A DNA stretch of 64,000 bases. It comes from Rehmannia glutinosa. Lineage: Eukaryota > Streptophyta > Magnoliopsida > Lamiales > Orobanchaceae. Shown here piece by piece: positions 1 to 10,740 of the stretch. The notes under the pieces were generated by a model, which was not told the origin of the DNA, searched no databases, and saw only the letters and a list, made by a program, of their open reading frames with translations. Made by a program: the position numbers and the translations under genes. The stretch is taken from contig CM071924.1 in the NCBI GenBank assembly GCA_016081115.2, positions 91,774,616 through 91,838,615 on the forward strand, given 5' to 3'. How positions within the stretch are numbered: position 1 is the first letter of the stretch; each line of letters begins with the position of its first letter.

Positions 1-1020
1 TGATGTAACCTTTCCGGGATCGGAAGGAGACAATGAAGGCTGAGTCATCCCCCGTGATCGATCCCAAAGACTTCACCGAGGATGTTCCAACCACGAGTAA
101 GTCGACCTCAAGACTACTCGCCAATCCTTCAACTTTGATGAGCCACCCATGGAAATCTCGGCATCATCCGATGACGTTTCGATAAAGGCGGAGGACCAAT
201 CAACTCATTTGGAAAAACCAGTGAGACCGATGAAGGCATTAAAAACGGCAAAAGGCTTAGCAAGCTGGTCGACTTCACAATAGACCCACAACAAACAGTC
301 CACTACGCAGCTCCCCAGCGTGCAGCGGTTCAACTCCACAAGGGACTTCACGAACACCAATTATCATTGAACAAATTCCGATTTGCCCGATGATCCTTTC
401 TTAGAATCATTTCCCTCTCTCCGGGGGTACACGACCTCCACGAAGAATCGCAAAAAGATCATGAGCGCTTCCACAGACTGATCTATTATTCCATTATACA
501 CCATTGTTCAAAGACACTATGACTTTGACGCTTGCAACCGTCAATCAAAGCAGTGGTGATTTGAAGTTCGGGAGGTGTTCAAAGCCTTATTTGTTTGAAA
601 TAGAAAAATAAGTGGCACCATTCCTCACTTTGGATATGAGGCGGACAACATAGATGCAAACACTACTGGCGTTTGCGTGGCATAATAGTCGGGGATCCGT
701 GAGTGGTGGCAACAAGAAGAAACAATGCGTGTGGAACAAGCTCGATATTTCAGGACATTGTTCAACAAGTTGTTAGTCCGGCGGTGAGAATGCGTCTGCA
801 AAGACAAAATTGCAAGAGCACATTGAACAAATGCATGAATCTCATACTACGAGAGATAAAGGCTGGCTGCGTGAACATAATAAAAACGAGCTCTGCGTGT
901 GGAAGAGAATATGGATCGAAAATCTCGTCTCTCATCGGCTGAGATGAAGTTGGTAGCAGTGAATCAACGCCACCCGCAGTTAAGTTCCGTGACTTACTCC
1001 GCAAACAAATTGACGAACTC
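1..1020 (+). other. Degraded coding-like sequence, unidentified
   Basis: The sequence has fairly balanced base composition and short open stretches in shifting plus-strand frames, notably 703-942, unlike the AT-rich intergenic DNA elsewhere. Conceptual peptides in different frames hold runs typical of a decayed retrotransposon gag or accessory ORF, but no recognisable domain. Frames change every 100-200 bases and stops are frequent, so it is not a working gene. It may belong to the same unit as the lysine-rich stretch at 1371-1911. I cannot name the family. Confidence 0.3.
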
Positions 1021-1370
1021 AACTATCGCCATCACTAGACTTAACTTTTGCTAGCTTGTTCCCGGTGTTCCTCTCTCCTTTGATGATGCCAAAAAGGGGA
1101 AGATGAATACCTAAAAAGCGAAGGGATCACGAAGGCGAGAAGGAAGAAGCACTGTGAAAGGAAAGACAAATGAGGAAGTAATAAGAGAACAAAGGGAAGT
1201 CTGTTGAGGGGGAAGGTTTGAAAGATGTGACCTTGATGATCGCTAAAACCCCAACAAGGTCTTGTCACATCCGATATTATCGCAAACTCGGTGACTCTCG
1301 CCACTCCAACACTCTGTTGTACCAATGGGTGAAAAGAGAAAGACAAGATTGAAGCGGGGATGAAGGATGA
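1021..1370 (+). other. Continuation of degraded coding-like sequence
   Basis: Purine-rich, AAG/GAA-heavy plus-strand sequence links the two coding-like blocks. No frame stays open and no motif is recognisable. The lysine/glutamate codon bias matches the block that follows, which suggests one decayed charged, probably coiled-coil, protein region. Confidence 0.25.
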
Positions 1371-1911
1371 ATGCCCGATTTAAGGATATTCTCAAACAAC
1401 GTGGAGGCATTCAATAGACGGAGACACCTATGCCATTTCAAATGCCTAATTGAGCCAAGATCTGTTGATGAATTCAAGATGCTCGCATTTGAAGGTTATT
1501 TCACAAACATGTCCATGGCTCAAGCACAAGATTTGTCTTTGGGAAAAAGGTCTCACATTATGTGAAGAAGAAGGCGACTGACAAACCACCGGTAGTCACT
1601 CTGCTTGGGAAAAAGAAGGCCCCTAATACAATACACACACGAGCGGAAGGAAAACGGTGGTGGAGGAAGAGGTTTCGGACCTAGAACTGCCCAAAAACAT
1701 TGAGTACATAGATCCGAGGCAAGAAATGAGGGATCTCTTTGGGCTGGATTTGACGAGTATGTTAAGAGAATTGAAGAAGAAAATAAAAGACAAACTCAAT
1801 TTGTGGGAGGAAAGACAAGAAAAAACGAGAAGAGATGAAGCTCGAGAAGGGCGTATGAAAAAGAAGAAGAAGGCTGAAGATGAGAAAAAGAGAAAAAGGT
1901 CGAGGAGATGA
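1371..1911 (+). pseudogene. Lysine/glutamate-rich decayed ORF, unidentified
   Basis: The strongest coding stretch left of the gap. One frame from 1562 reads through KKKATDKPP and a second from 1657 continues with 84 codons rich in E, K and R. The frames are offset by one base near 1650, so a single indel probably separates two parts of one protein. The C-terminal part (about residues 40-84) is a charged helix compatible with a coiled coil. No catalytic or zinc motif is visible. Retrotransposon gag/ORF1 debris is the likeliest origin, but this is inference. Confidence 0.35.
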
Positions 1912-2118
1912 GGAAGTGAAGATGAAAGAAGGAAGCGGCGAAGGAGATGAAGTGATCTTTTCACCCCTTCATGTATTTTACTATGTAAATACACTTTTAT
2001 GTAAGTCTTAAAATACATTGAATAAAATTATGCAATTTCTATACGTGAGTAGATATAGAACAACATGGTTAGTCAGCCCCCAGTTTAAGCTGCGATACAA
2101 TTTTTTGGCTTAAGCTCG
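1912..2118. other. AT-rich flank of the assembly gap
   Basis: About 200 bases after the decayed ORF. They hold TA-rich sequence with an AATAAA at about 2021 and then run into the gap. No gene is seen. Confidence 0.5.
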
Positions 2119-2218
2119 NNNNNNNNNNNNNNNNNNNNNNNNNNNNNNNNNNNNNNNNNNNNNNNNNNNNNNNNNNNNNNNNNNNNNNNNNNNNNNNNNN
2201 NNNNNNNNNNNNNNNNNN
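2119..2218. other. Assembly gap, 100 N
   Basis: Exactly 100 N. A round number of this kind is normally a scaffolding placeholder of unknown true size, so features on either side should not be assumed to be 100 bases apart. Confidence 0.98.
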
Positions 2219-2744
2219 ATTGCTAAAATGCGGGATGTCCCGGTTAACATCAATATACGGATGTATTGAATTGGAGTCGCGATATTTCGTAAGCGTTTGA
2301 TAAACATTCGACCTTAGGTGGGTTGTGCAGTTCCCGCCAAAAGAGAGGGTTTCGACCTCTAATCACGGCAGAAAAGTGGATCAACTCCGGTCGTGAAAAT
2401 CTCCCGGTATGTGGCATCACGCCTACCGTCCGAGAGCTCCCACGATGTGAACCGTGCTATTCGATGTTAGGATTAGCGGTGGCGGTGGTGGAGAAATTGG
2501 TCTCGCGTGGGTCATAGGTAACCAAAGGCGATTCCTCACTGGATTAAGTCTTTAAATCTCTGATACTTTAATCATGAAGGATTACGCGGTCGTGTAGATC
2601 TTTAAGGTCATCTTTTCCATATCCATGTCTTTTTAATTTTTGATGGATTTTCCTTTGATTAGAGCAATGAGCTTCCTCATCTCATCATCTTTCGTATGAC
2701 TTCGGTTGGTTTCCTTTTGGTGTAAATAGGGTACCGCCCCAAAA
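2219..2744. other. No recognisable gene
   Basis: Mixed-composition sequence right of the gap. Small open stretches such as 2323-2517 lack any known motif. Probably transposon-derived filler. Confidence 0.4.
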
Positions 2745-3290
2745 TCAATCACGTTCCTTCCTCAGGATGAACTCGGCCGTCCTCCGGTTCTTGACTAAGA
2801 TTTCAATATCATGAAGGAGTTCAAGAGTTTCTTTCGATATTTCACCATCGTCTCCATCCGGGTTCTCGATCTCGATGAACTTGTCCGGGTAGATGAATAC
2901 GGTTGCCACTCGCACTGCCGTCGATTTTCTAAGATCTTCTTGAGATCTTAGATTTGTCTGGAAGATCTCGCTCCACTCGGTACTCCATCAGGAATCATTG
3001 TTCGATGGGGAATTTTCATGAACCGCTTTCTTGAAGGTTCATCAAGTGAACATATAGGGTCCGTTAAGCATCCGGAATCGCTTATAATATTCTCGCATTT
3101 TGCATTGCCTTAAGGTTTCGCTTCAGCTCCCCGCTCACATTCCTTTTCTTCATGTTGGTATTCCCAATATGAAACCTGGTCAAGGTGTTCAGTGCATACA
3201 TCGTCAATATTTGACGATATGTCCTGTAAAGGGTACATCTCGGACATCGGATGGGATCCATAATCTCGAGTAATTTCTCCTCACCAATTG
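2745..3290 (-). pseudogene. Coding-like fragment, minus strand, unidentified
   Basis: Reading the minus strand towards a TGA at 2745-2747, about 80 codons stay open upstream (to about 2990). The peptide is acidic and balanced, with the motif FIYPDKFIEIENPDG and an end in RKERD. Further upstream (3110-3260) another frame contains a CPRC pair. The codon content looks protein-derived, but I do not recognise the family. Stops and frame changes near 2990 and 3115 show decay. It could be a captured host-gene fragment or gag debris. Confidence 0.3.
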
Positions 3291-3612
3291 TTAATTACAT
3301 AAATATAATAAATTTAACTAAAAGTTCTTAATAAACCTAGGCTCGATACCATTTTCGAGGATCGCAAGACTATGAGGAGTAAAATTGAAAATTGCAATGA
3401 AATTTATAGACTAGGTGATAAAGTGCAACAACTTCAAAGTTTAGAGGGTAAATCGAAAACCAACTTTCATGAAACTAGGGGTAAATCGGGAAATTTAGGC
3501 AAAGTGCAAAATACAAGTAAAAGTTGAGGTGGCAAAGTATATCATTTCAAAGTTGAGGTGGCAAAGTGTAAAAACCTCGGATAGTTTGGGGTGTTAAATC
3601 GTAATTATCTCT
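3291..3612. other. LTR-like filler left of the truncated LTR
   Basis: Contains repeated phrases of the type aaagttgaggtggcaaagt (3523-3541 and again at 3550-3568). Such phrases are common in long plant gypsy LTRs. The sequence does not align with the matching part of the 15.0-15.6 kb LTR, so it marks a break or replacement at about 3612. Confidence 0.35.
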
Positions 3613-4204
3613 ATTATATATAATTACACACATAGAACACACACACACACACATATATATAAATACACACATAACTATACCTCTCAGACATACCCAAAGA
3701 CATACACAAACAAATACTCCCACACGGGACACGATTCAAGCATAGGAAAAATCAAACTGGGGAATTCTTCATTCGTTAAATATTTCGGCAACAAAAAGAT
3801 GAAGCTTGGGCCTCAAGTCGTGAGAATGCTATGGAAAATTTGCGAAAATGAAAGTATGTGTTGGTTTTTCCGTTGATAGTTGAGATGTGAAGTTGAGGAA
3901 ATCAAAGTTGTACTTCTATAAAAAATTTGCAAGTTGTGGAATTGAGAATAAGAAAATGGAGGTGATTTTCTTTAAAGTTCTTAAAAACATGGGCAAATGG
4001 GCTAAGGTGGTAAAGAGTATAAAGTGGGGATAATGATAATGGAGATGGTTGGCATTAGTGGGTAATGTCTAAAGCTAATCCAATAATGACTATTAAAAAA
4101 TAAAAGTATATATATAATATAAAAATGTATACATAAGTTAATATGAATTTGATTATAATAAAAATAAGGTAAGATATGAATTATAAAAATTTATGGGTGT
4201 TATA
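3613..4204 (-). repeat. 3' LTR remnant of the Del/Tekay-like element
   Basis: Nearly the same sequence occurs at 15627-16203, both ending on the plus strand in GGGTGTTATA. Read on the minus strand this is an LTR start (TATAACACCC). Just outside it, at 4205-4240, lie a purine-rich tract and the phrase TTTCGAGGACGAAAT, which typically sit at the 3' end of chromovirus coding regions before the 3' LTR. Only about 590 bases survive; the rest of this LTR, some 1.9 kb, is missing to the left. Confidence 0.75.
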
Positions 4205-4398
4205 TTCTACCCCTCTTATAAAATAATTTCGTCCTCGAAATTTCATGTTTACTAGGTTGATAGAATAACTCGGAATACTTGGCTCAAATCTCGCCTTCAT
4301 GCTCTCTGCGTTTTTTTTTTTTTTTTTTTTGGCCATGTCTATTCCACTGAATCTTAACCAGAGTGATGTCTCTATTTCTCCACTTGTGTATCTTCATG

Positions 4399-5700
4399 TT
4401 AAGGATAACCACCAATTTTTCTTTGTAAGTCATGTCTGGGTTGACTTCCAATGCTATATGATTGACTACGAGGTTGGATCGTGGAAATACTTCTCAACAT
4501 ATACACGTAAAATACATTATGAATTGTTGCTAGCTCTAGCGGTGACGCCAATCTGTAAGCTACATCCCCGACTCGATCCAATATTTCGAATGGTATAATA
4601 AACCTAAGTCTCAGTTTTCCCTTTCTCCCAATTCTTACTATTCCTTTGGTCGGCGAAACCTTTAGGAAAACTTTCTCCCGTATTAAATGATTTTTCCTTC
4701 TTTGATCAACATAAGATTCGTGTTGGTCTTGGGCTATTTTTTTTATTCTATCTCTGACTTTCTCAATAACCTTGACCATCTGCTCGACTAGCTCCAGACC
4801 TAACACTTTCTTCTCACCAATTTCGTCCCAATAGATAGGGGATCTACACTTTATGTCGATAGGGCTTCATAAGTGGGTCATTCTAATAGTCGCCTGGTAG
4901 TTGTTATTGTAAGAGAATTCCACAAAAGGCAAGTATTTCTCCCAATTATCATCAAAATTCAAAATGCAACCCCTCGCAAATCTTCTAAGATTTGAATGGT
5001 CTGCTCGGATTGTTAAATGCAATACGAGGATGAAAAGTTGTCTTTGCCTAAATTTAGTTTGTCCCCATTGTTTTTTTTAGATCGCCCCAAAATTTCGATG
5101 TGAATCTCGGATCCTCGTCCAAACTATAGAAACGGGTATCCTATGTAATCTTACAATTTCCTTGATATAAAGTTGTGCCAAATGTTCTAGATCGTGGTGT
5201 CATCTTGATTGGCGTAAAGACGTGGACTTGGTTAATCGATCTACTACAACCCAAATAACTTGATTTCCACGGTTTGATCTTAGTAAACCTACTACAAGAT
5301 CACGTGTTCGACTTTCCACTGAATCAGAAGGGTCTTAATAATTAGGAAGGTCATCGGTGCTCGACTTTCACTTTCTCGACACGTCAAATATTTCTCTACA
5401 ATTTTCGATGCTTCTTTTCATATTTCTCCACGAGAAAATTCCTTGAGATCTTTATACATCTTTGTCCCACCTGGGTGTGTCAGATCAGCGACAATGTACC
5501 TCTACCAATATTTTTCTTCTTAATTGGCCGTGACTTAGTTACACATATTATCTCTTCATACACCAAAGGCACCATAGTCTCGTTGTTTTAAAACCTTTAA
5601 CCTCCCGGCTAAATAATGATGCCATTTGAGTTCTTGAAAGCTTTGTTCTGACTTTTCAAATTCAAACAAACTTCTCACCCTTTCTTGTGAGTCAAGTCAT
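4399..5700 (-). pseudogene. gypsy integrase and C-terminal tail, decayed
   Basis: The open part at 4399-4806 encodes the post-catalytic tail: EKVRDRIKKIAQDQHESYVD, then FLKVSPTKG and RFIIPFEILDRVGDVAYRL. This is the conserved end of plant chromovirus integrases before the chromodomain. Further along the minus strand (4870-5400), broken frames still show the catalytic core: a WVVVDRLTKS phrase, a SIVxDRD-like site read as SIVWTR, and FVEFSYNNNYQ. Several stops and indels make it non-functional. Confidence 0.75.
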
Positions 5701-7060
5701 CAGGCCTACTATTTTTTGAAAATCCCGCAATAAACCTTCTTCGTGATATCCGCAATGCCTAAGAAACAACTACTTCATTGGCATTTGTAGGAGCCAATCA
5801 TTTTTTCACGGCTTTAACTTTTGACGGGTCGACTTTTTTATGCCTTTCATTGTAACTACAAGTCCCAAAAAGACTACTCGATCAAGCCAAAACTCATACT
5901 TCTTGGATTTTTACGTTCAATTTCTCTTTCTGAAAGTTTCCAACACTATGTCGAGATGTTTCTCGTGTTGTTCTCTATCCTTTGAGTACCTTAGTATGGC
6001 ATCTATGAATACAATCACAAATTGATCTAAGTACGGATGAAAACCCAATTCATCAAATTCATAAATATTGCCAGGGCATTACTAAGTCCCAAAAGGCATA
6101 ATCAGAAACTCATAGTGCCCATATCTTGTCCTAAAAGTTGTCTTGGGTATATCTTAATTCTTAACTTTTAGTTGATATCCGACACTCGGATCAATCTTAA
6201 AAATACATTTGCCCCATTCAATTGATCAAAAAGATCCTCGTCCCGACAATGGATATTTATTATTTATGGTGAGCTTATTCAACTCTCTGTAGTCTATAAA
6301 CATTCTTATTGTCTCATTTTTTTTACAAATAAAACTGGCGCTCCCTAAGGCGGCACGCTCGGCCGAACGGAAACAATATCCAAATGTTCTTGCAGCTGAA
6401 CTTTTTAAGTTCCTAAAGCTCATTGGTTGTCATTCTATATGGTACTTTCGATACAGGGGCATCTCCCGAAAATCAAATCAATCATAAACTCTATTGGTCG
6501 ATTTGGAGGTATTCCCGACAAATCTTCAAAAAAGAAATTGGTGTACTCACGTACAATAAGGATCTCCATGATGGTCTTTTCATCAATCGAAGTGGCTATT
6601 ACATTCACCAGATACCCCTGGAAAATTTTCATTTTTTTTTTCAACATCTTGATCGTCCTTATTGCTGATATATCTCGGGGCACTCCACTCTCTCGCTCCG
6701 AAAACAATTGTGAATTTGTCTCTATTTAATGGTCACAATATTATTTCTCTCTTAGTCTCTTATGACAATTGAGGTTATCCTTGTTTTTATTCAACCAGTC
6801 CATTCCTAAGATGATATCAAAATCTTTATTCATAATCACATGCAAATCCGTTTCTAAACCCATCCCATCAAAATCAACTCCACATTTTTAATCACTAGAT
6901 CACTACTTAGTATTATTCCGAATGAGAGGCTTATTTCTAGTATGTCACTAACAATATAACACTGGGGTTGGAATTTAGCTTGGAAATCAAAATAAATAAA
7001 GGAATGCATAATACCAGTATCAAATAGTGCTAGAGTATGTGTATTGCTGACATCCCATTG
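5700..7060 (-). pseudogene. gypsy protease, reverse transcriptase and RNase H remnant
   Basis: In minus-strand order, a protease trace (ALFDTG near 7030, the usual DTGA site degraded) is followed by MGVxWLN-like phrases near 6800. Next come the RT N-terminus FIDYRELNKLTINNKYPL (6226-6423) and the RT palm with TTFRTRYGHYEF and MPFGL-like text near 6090. The catalytic YIDDIL box is changed to FIDAIL near 6010. Multiple frame changes occur. The missing catalytic aspartate alone would abolish activity. Confidence 0.7.
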
Positions 7061-7572
7061 ACTTGGTTTGAGTTAAATGACGAGTTCGAATTGTCTCTAT
7101 GTTGCGGCATTATCTACAAAAAAATAAAATATCTAAATTTAAACTCTTTCGCAATATGATACTACATGTGTCACTTTCTAGCGTTTTTGAATGTACGGGC
7201 CGACCAAGTCATAAATTAATCGTATAAGTCGTTCAACTTTATCATATATATAAAAAATAGGCGTTATACTTCTATGGTTCATTATGATTTGCTATTTCAC
7301 GTTGTTATCTACTTCTAACGTGTCATGAAAGAAAAATTAGATCATGCAATGAATTAAGGAACACATACATAAATTATAGCATGTCACATAAATATTCATA
7401 TAAATTCTCATGATTCCATACATAAATTATAACATATCATACTTTCCCAATTTCTCATGACATGATAATTAAATAGATGTTACCTGGTTGGACGGAGCGC
7501 GATGGAGAGTGATAGCCATTTTTCTTTTGAGAAAAAAATATTAAAAATTGCAAGTCTACAGAAAGTAGACCC
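7060..7572. other. Leader remnant between primer site and protease
   Basis: About 0.5 kb of AT-rich sequence where a full element would carry 1-1.5 kb of leader and gag. No CCHC knuckle or gag-like frame is visible, consistent with a gag deletion. Confidence 0.45.
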
Positions 7573-7586
7573 GCCTCCGATACATC
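7573..7586 (-). other. Primer binding site (initiator tRNA-Met type), degenerate
   Basis: On the minus strand the LTR ends ...GGGCGTTACA and is followed directly by GATGTATCGGAGGC. This resembles the plant initiator tRNA-Met primer site TGGTATCAGAGC (shared GTATC and GAG cores) with several changes. Its position exactly next to the LTR edge is the main support. Confidence 0.55.
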
Positions 7587-8335
7587 TGTAACGCCCATTT
7601 TTTTTAAGTGCATTTTTAGTGTTACTAAATTTTTAAGAAAATGCGTATAATTTTTTTTTTTTAAAACATACATAAATGAAAAGTTTAGCGGAAGCGATAA
7701 TGAGGAAATCTTAAGTCTTAAGAAATAATTTTAAGGTATAAAATTTAAAATCCACTCAAGCACTTTAAATAAAAAAATACATCACAATTGTTCGAAATTT
7801 CAAATGTGTTCATAGTTCTTGAAATATGAAACAATTGAAAATAAAATATTGTTCTTAAAATTGAAATAATTAAAAGTCAAAAATCTTCGGCTATTCCCCA
7901 CATCGGCCCGTCCACATAATCGAAAATAATTTGAATTTAGGGGTGAGTAATCACATACTCGGTAGGGATAAAGATTGTCCAAGCTAAATACGAAAAGTGC
8001 ACAATTACATAAATTAACACATAACCTTTCCCATTAGCATAAAATAAATAGCGCATAACCTTTCCCATTGGCATAAGCGGATAAAGCACATAACCTTTCC
8101 CGTAGGCACGAATGCCATATTTTTCTTTCCTGTGGCACGAGGCCAAAATTTTCCTTTCCCGTGGCACGAATGCCATATTTTCCTTTCCCGTGGCACGTGG
8201 CCAAAAATTTTCCTTTCGCGGGCACGAATACCATATTTTCCTTTCCATGGCACGTGGCCAAAATTTTCCTTTCGTGCACGAATGCCATATTTTCCTTTCG
8301 TGCACGTGGCCAAAATTTTTCCTTTCCCATGGTAA
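7587..8335 (-). repeat. 5' LTR of the Del/Tekay-like element, inner arm
   Basis: Starts on the plus strand with TGTAACGCCC, the inverted counterpart of the GGGTGTTATA at the other end. Its right part (7990-8335) is a minisatellite of CCATATTTTCCTTTC and GGCCAAAATTTTCC units. The same repeats resume at 14490 after the nested element, showing that 7587-8335 and 14490-16203 are one LTR of about 2.46 kb. Confidence 0.75.
8100..8335. repeat. LTR minisatellite, alternating half-units
   Basis: Units of about 27-29 bases alternate between a half containing GAATGCCATATTTTCC and a half containing GTGGCCAAAATTTTCC, each ending CTTTCCCGTG or similar. About eight half-units are here and five more at 14490-14615. 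All open frames across it on both strands are by-products of the repeat, not genes. Confidence 0.8.
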
Positions 8336-9985
8336 TCGATAGGTGTGAGTTTTGCATGTATTTTAGGGCATATTTATGGCTATAATTGTTTATAAACATG
8401 CAATAACGTGTATGAAATGGTATATATTCGCTCTTTGTGGGAAAGATATTACGCTTTGCTCGTTTTGTAGGAATTTAACGATATTTGGAGTGATTTTGTG
8501 ACAAATACGGGCATTGCAACCTAGAATCATCAAGAATCGAGCGATTACACCCAATTGAAGCCAACTATATGGATTCTAGAGTCATAGTGATGAGTCGTGT
8601 GTCAAAAGAAGCATGGATGATCAAACAACAAGGAGATTTATCTCAAGGAACATCCAAACGCGTATGGAATTTCAAGATCGGCGTGGTTTAGTATTTTGGC
8701 CATAACTCTCTCTACAAAATTGATATTAAAGTGATTAAAGTGGCTATGGAAAGCTAAAAGAGGGCTACAACTCTTATGAATACCCCACAAACAAATTTGG
8801 ACGTTTGGGTGGTGCACGGATAACCCGTGCGTGGGACGCACGACCGTGCGCCATACGAGACTCGGATGTTTTCTACGGGATGGCGCACGGGTAGCCCGTG
8901 CGTGGACGCACGACCCGTGCGCCCTCAGAGACCGGATGTTTTCCTACGGCTTTGAGCACGGTAACCCGTGCGTGGGCGCACGACCCGTGCGTTCTGGGCA
9001 GTAAAAACTCCTAAAATGACAAAGAAATTGACCTAAACTTAAAAAGGGTATAAATACCACTTCTGGGGCGCACACCAGGGAGGAAAGGCTGGGAATACAC
9101 CCAAGAACACAAGAAACACATCAAATTCATCAAGAAAGATTCAAGGAAGAATCGAGTTGAATCGGAGCTTGAGGATTGAAGATTAATCGAGAGATTATCC
9201 ATTTCCTAAGTTTTCTCATTCTTTGTGCTTTAATCTTTCATTTTAGCTTCTTATGAATATGAACAATTTGTCTATGAGTTGTTTATTTGTAATGGGTAGC
9301 TAAACATCTTGTGATTTCCGGGTTTTGGAAGTAGATTAATTGAACTCTTATTGAATGTTTTAATCTTAGTTGAAGTTATTGTCTTGAAGCCTATTTGAGT
9401 ACTTTGAGCTTATTCTTGTTTTATCACTTGATCAATGATTTAACTTGTTTGATATATTGATTCATAATTCGAGAGATGAGTTTCAATATTAGATCTTGAG
9501 TACTTGACATGAATATTTGCATAATCGAGAGGTTTGTGAATATTTGTGAGGATATTTGATCTTTTGAACTTTTGGGAGTTGTGTATCTTATGTTGAGTAG
9601 AGATGCTAGCATAGATATTTCAATCTACACTTTATATACATCTCGAGAGGGAGGATAAAATACCGTTGTGATCGCCTTATAGGTATATTGATAATAACTT
9701 TGGCTTTGATTAAATCGACAACAAGAGGAATATTAATCGAAACCATAACCCGAATCCATTTCATTCCCTTGATAATTCCATTATTATTTTCATCTTGTGT
9801 TTTTGTGGTTATTTTTGTCTTTACCTCCACAAAAATCATCCAATTAAGATCGCCTAAATAAAAATAAAACTATTTTGGTTCAATACTTAGCGCACTAATT
9901 TATTAGTCTCCGTGATACGACCTTGCTTACCCTATTCTATAAACTACACCGTACACTTGCGGTGAAGCTAAAAATAAGGCGAACA
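8336..9985 (+). repeat. 5' LTR of nested Athila-like element
   Basis: 1650 bases, nearly identical to 12833-14489. It starts (T)CGATAGGTGTGAG, where the 3' copy reads TGATAGGTGTGAG, and ends GCGAACA. It contains three copies of a unit of about 65 bases with GCACGGGTAACCCGTGC palindromes (8815-9000) and a TATA-like GGTATAAATACC at about 9047. High similarity between the two LTRs indicates recent insertion. Confidence 0.85.
8815..9000. repeat. Three tandem units with GC-rich palindromes
   Basis: Three units of about 65 bases, each containing a perfect or near palindrome of the GCACGGGT-ACCCGTGC type, then CGCACGACCCGTGCG, then GACCGGATGTTTTC. The same array is at 13310-13497 in the 3' LTR, and a diverged single unit lies at 11198-11293. 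GC content is far above the surrounding LTR. Confidence 0.85.
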
Positions 9986-9991
9986 AGTTTT

Positions 9992-10010
9992 TGGCGCCGT
10001 TGTCGGGGAC
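9992..10010 (+). other. Primer binding site, tRNA-Asp type
   Basis: TGGCGCCGTTGTCGGGGAC starts six bases after the LTR end. It matches the primer site TGGCGCCGTTGCCGGGGA used by Athila-type and other plant gypsy elements, with one C to T change. This fixes the element's plus-strand orientation. Confidence 0.9.
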
Positions 10011-10158
10011 TAATACAATTTTTGGTGCTAATATTGCGATAGATAGAATTATTTTTAATTTAGGCATTTTTTTATTTCATTTTTCTTTGTAAATCTCTCT
10101 CTACAATGTTTGATTTGTTTCTTTGAGTTGGTATAGGTAGTGCACGAACACCGCTCCG

Positions 10159-10738
10159 ATGGAGAATGCCAATTATTTCAATAACTGGAATTCTTACAGT
10201 TATTGGAATAATCCTACTCCTACGTACTATTATCCAAATTGGGCGAATTACGAAGATTTTTCATATGCTCACACGGAGAATGTGATTCCAACACCATCAA
10301 GCTCCAATGTAATGAATGGGTTTACAAATGCACAGTGCAAAATCATCTTTAGAAGAAGCCCTCGCTTTGTTAAGGATGCAAACAAGTTTGTTCGGGAGCG
10401 AGTCGAGGACCGCTTTACTCGCGATGAAGTAAATAAGCCATCTTTAGAAGAAGCCCTCACCTCATTCATAAATCAATCCAATGCATTCATGAGTGAAACT
10501 AGAGTCGTTTATAAGGCAAGACGCAAGGATGGACAAGATGGAACAACAAGTGACAAGCTCAATAAAGAACCTAGAGACTCAAATGGGCCAATTAGTTACA
10601 ATTGTTAGTGAGCAATATCAAAAGAGCCAATTTTCATACACCACAAAACCAACTCGAAGGAACAATCTAGTACCATTCATCAAAGGAGTGGTACCGAATA
10701 TGAGGAGCCAAGATCCTGGAAAACAAGAAAGTTCGTAA
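10159..10738 (+). pseudogene. Athila-like gag remnant, frameshifted
   Basis: The first frame (10159-10608) opens MENANYFNNWNSY, then residues 100-118 contain EEALTSFINQSNAFMSET. At about 10500 the coding frame moves by one base into 10493-10738, which carries QDARMDKMEQQVTSS and NLETQMGQLVTIVSEQ. Such paired helical phrases are typical of the C-terminal gag of Athila/Tat elements. One indel near 10500 breaks it. No CCHC knuckle follows, so the protein is also truncated. Confidence 0.7.
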
Positions 10739-10740
10739 CC

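Noticed and set aside
3547..3732. Cysteine/valine-rich 61-codon frame (and the similar one at 15513-15707)
   Set aside because: Translation of a CA/GT microsatellite in the LTR.
7937..8399. Overlapping open frames of 60-120 codons on both strands
   Set aside because: They are by-products of the LTR minisatellite (period near 55, stop-free in several frames). No start context or domain.
8815..9000. CRISPR-like array of palindromic repeats
   Set aside because: Only three degenerate units with similar, not unique, spacers, placed inside a plant LTR and duplicated in the other LTR.
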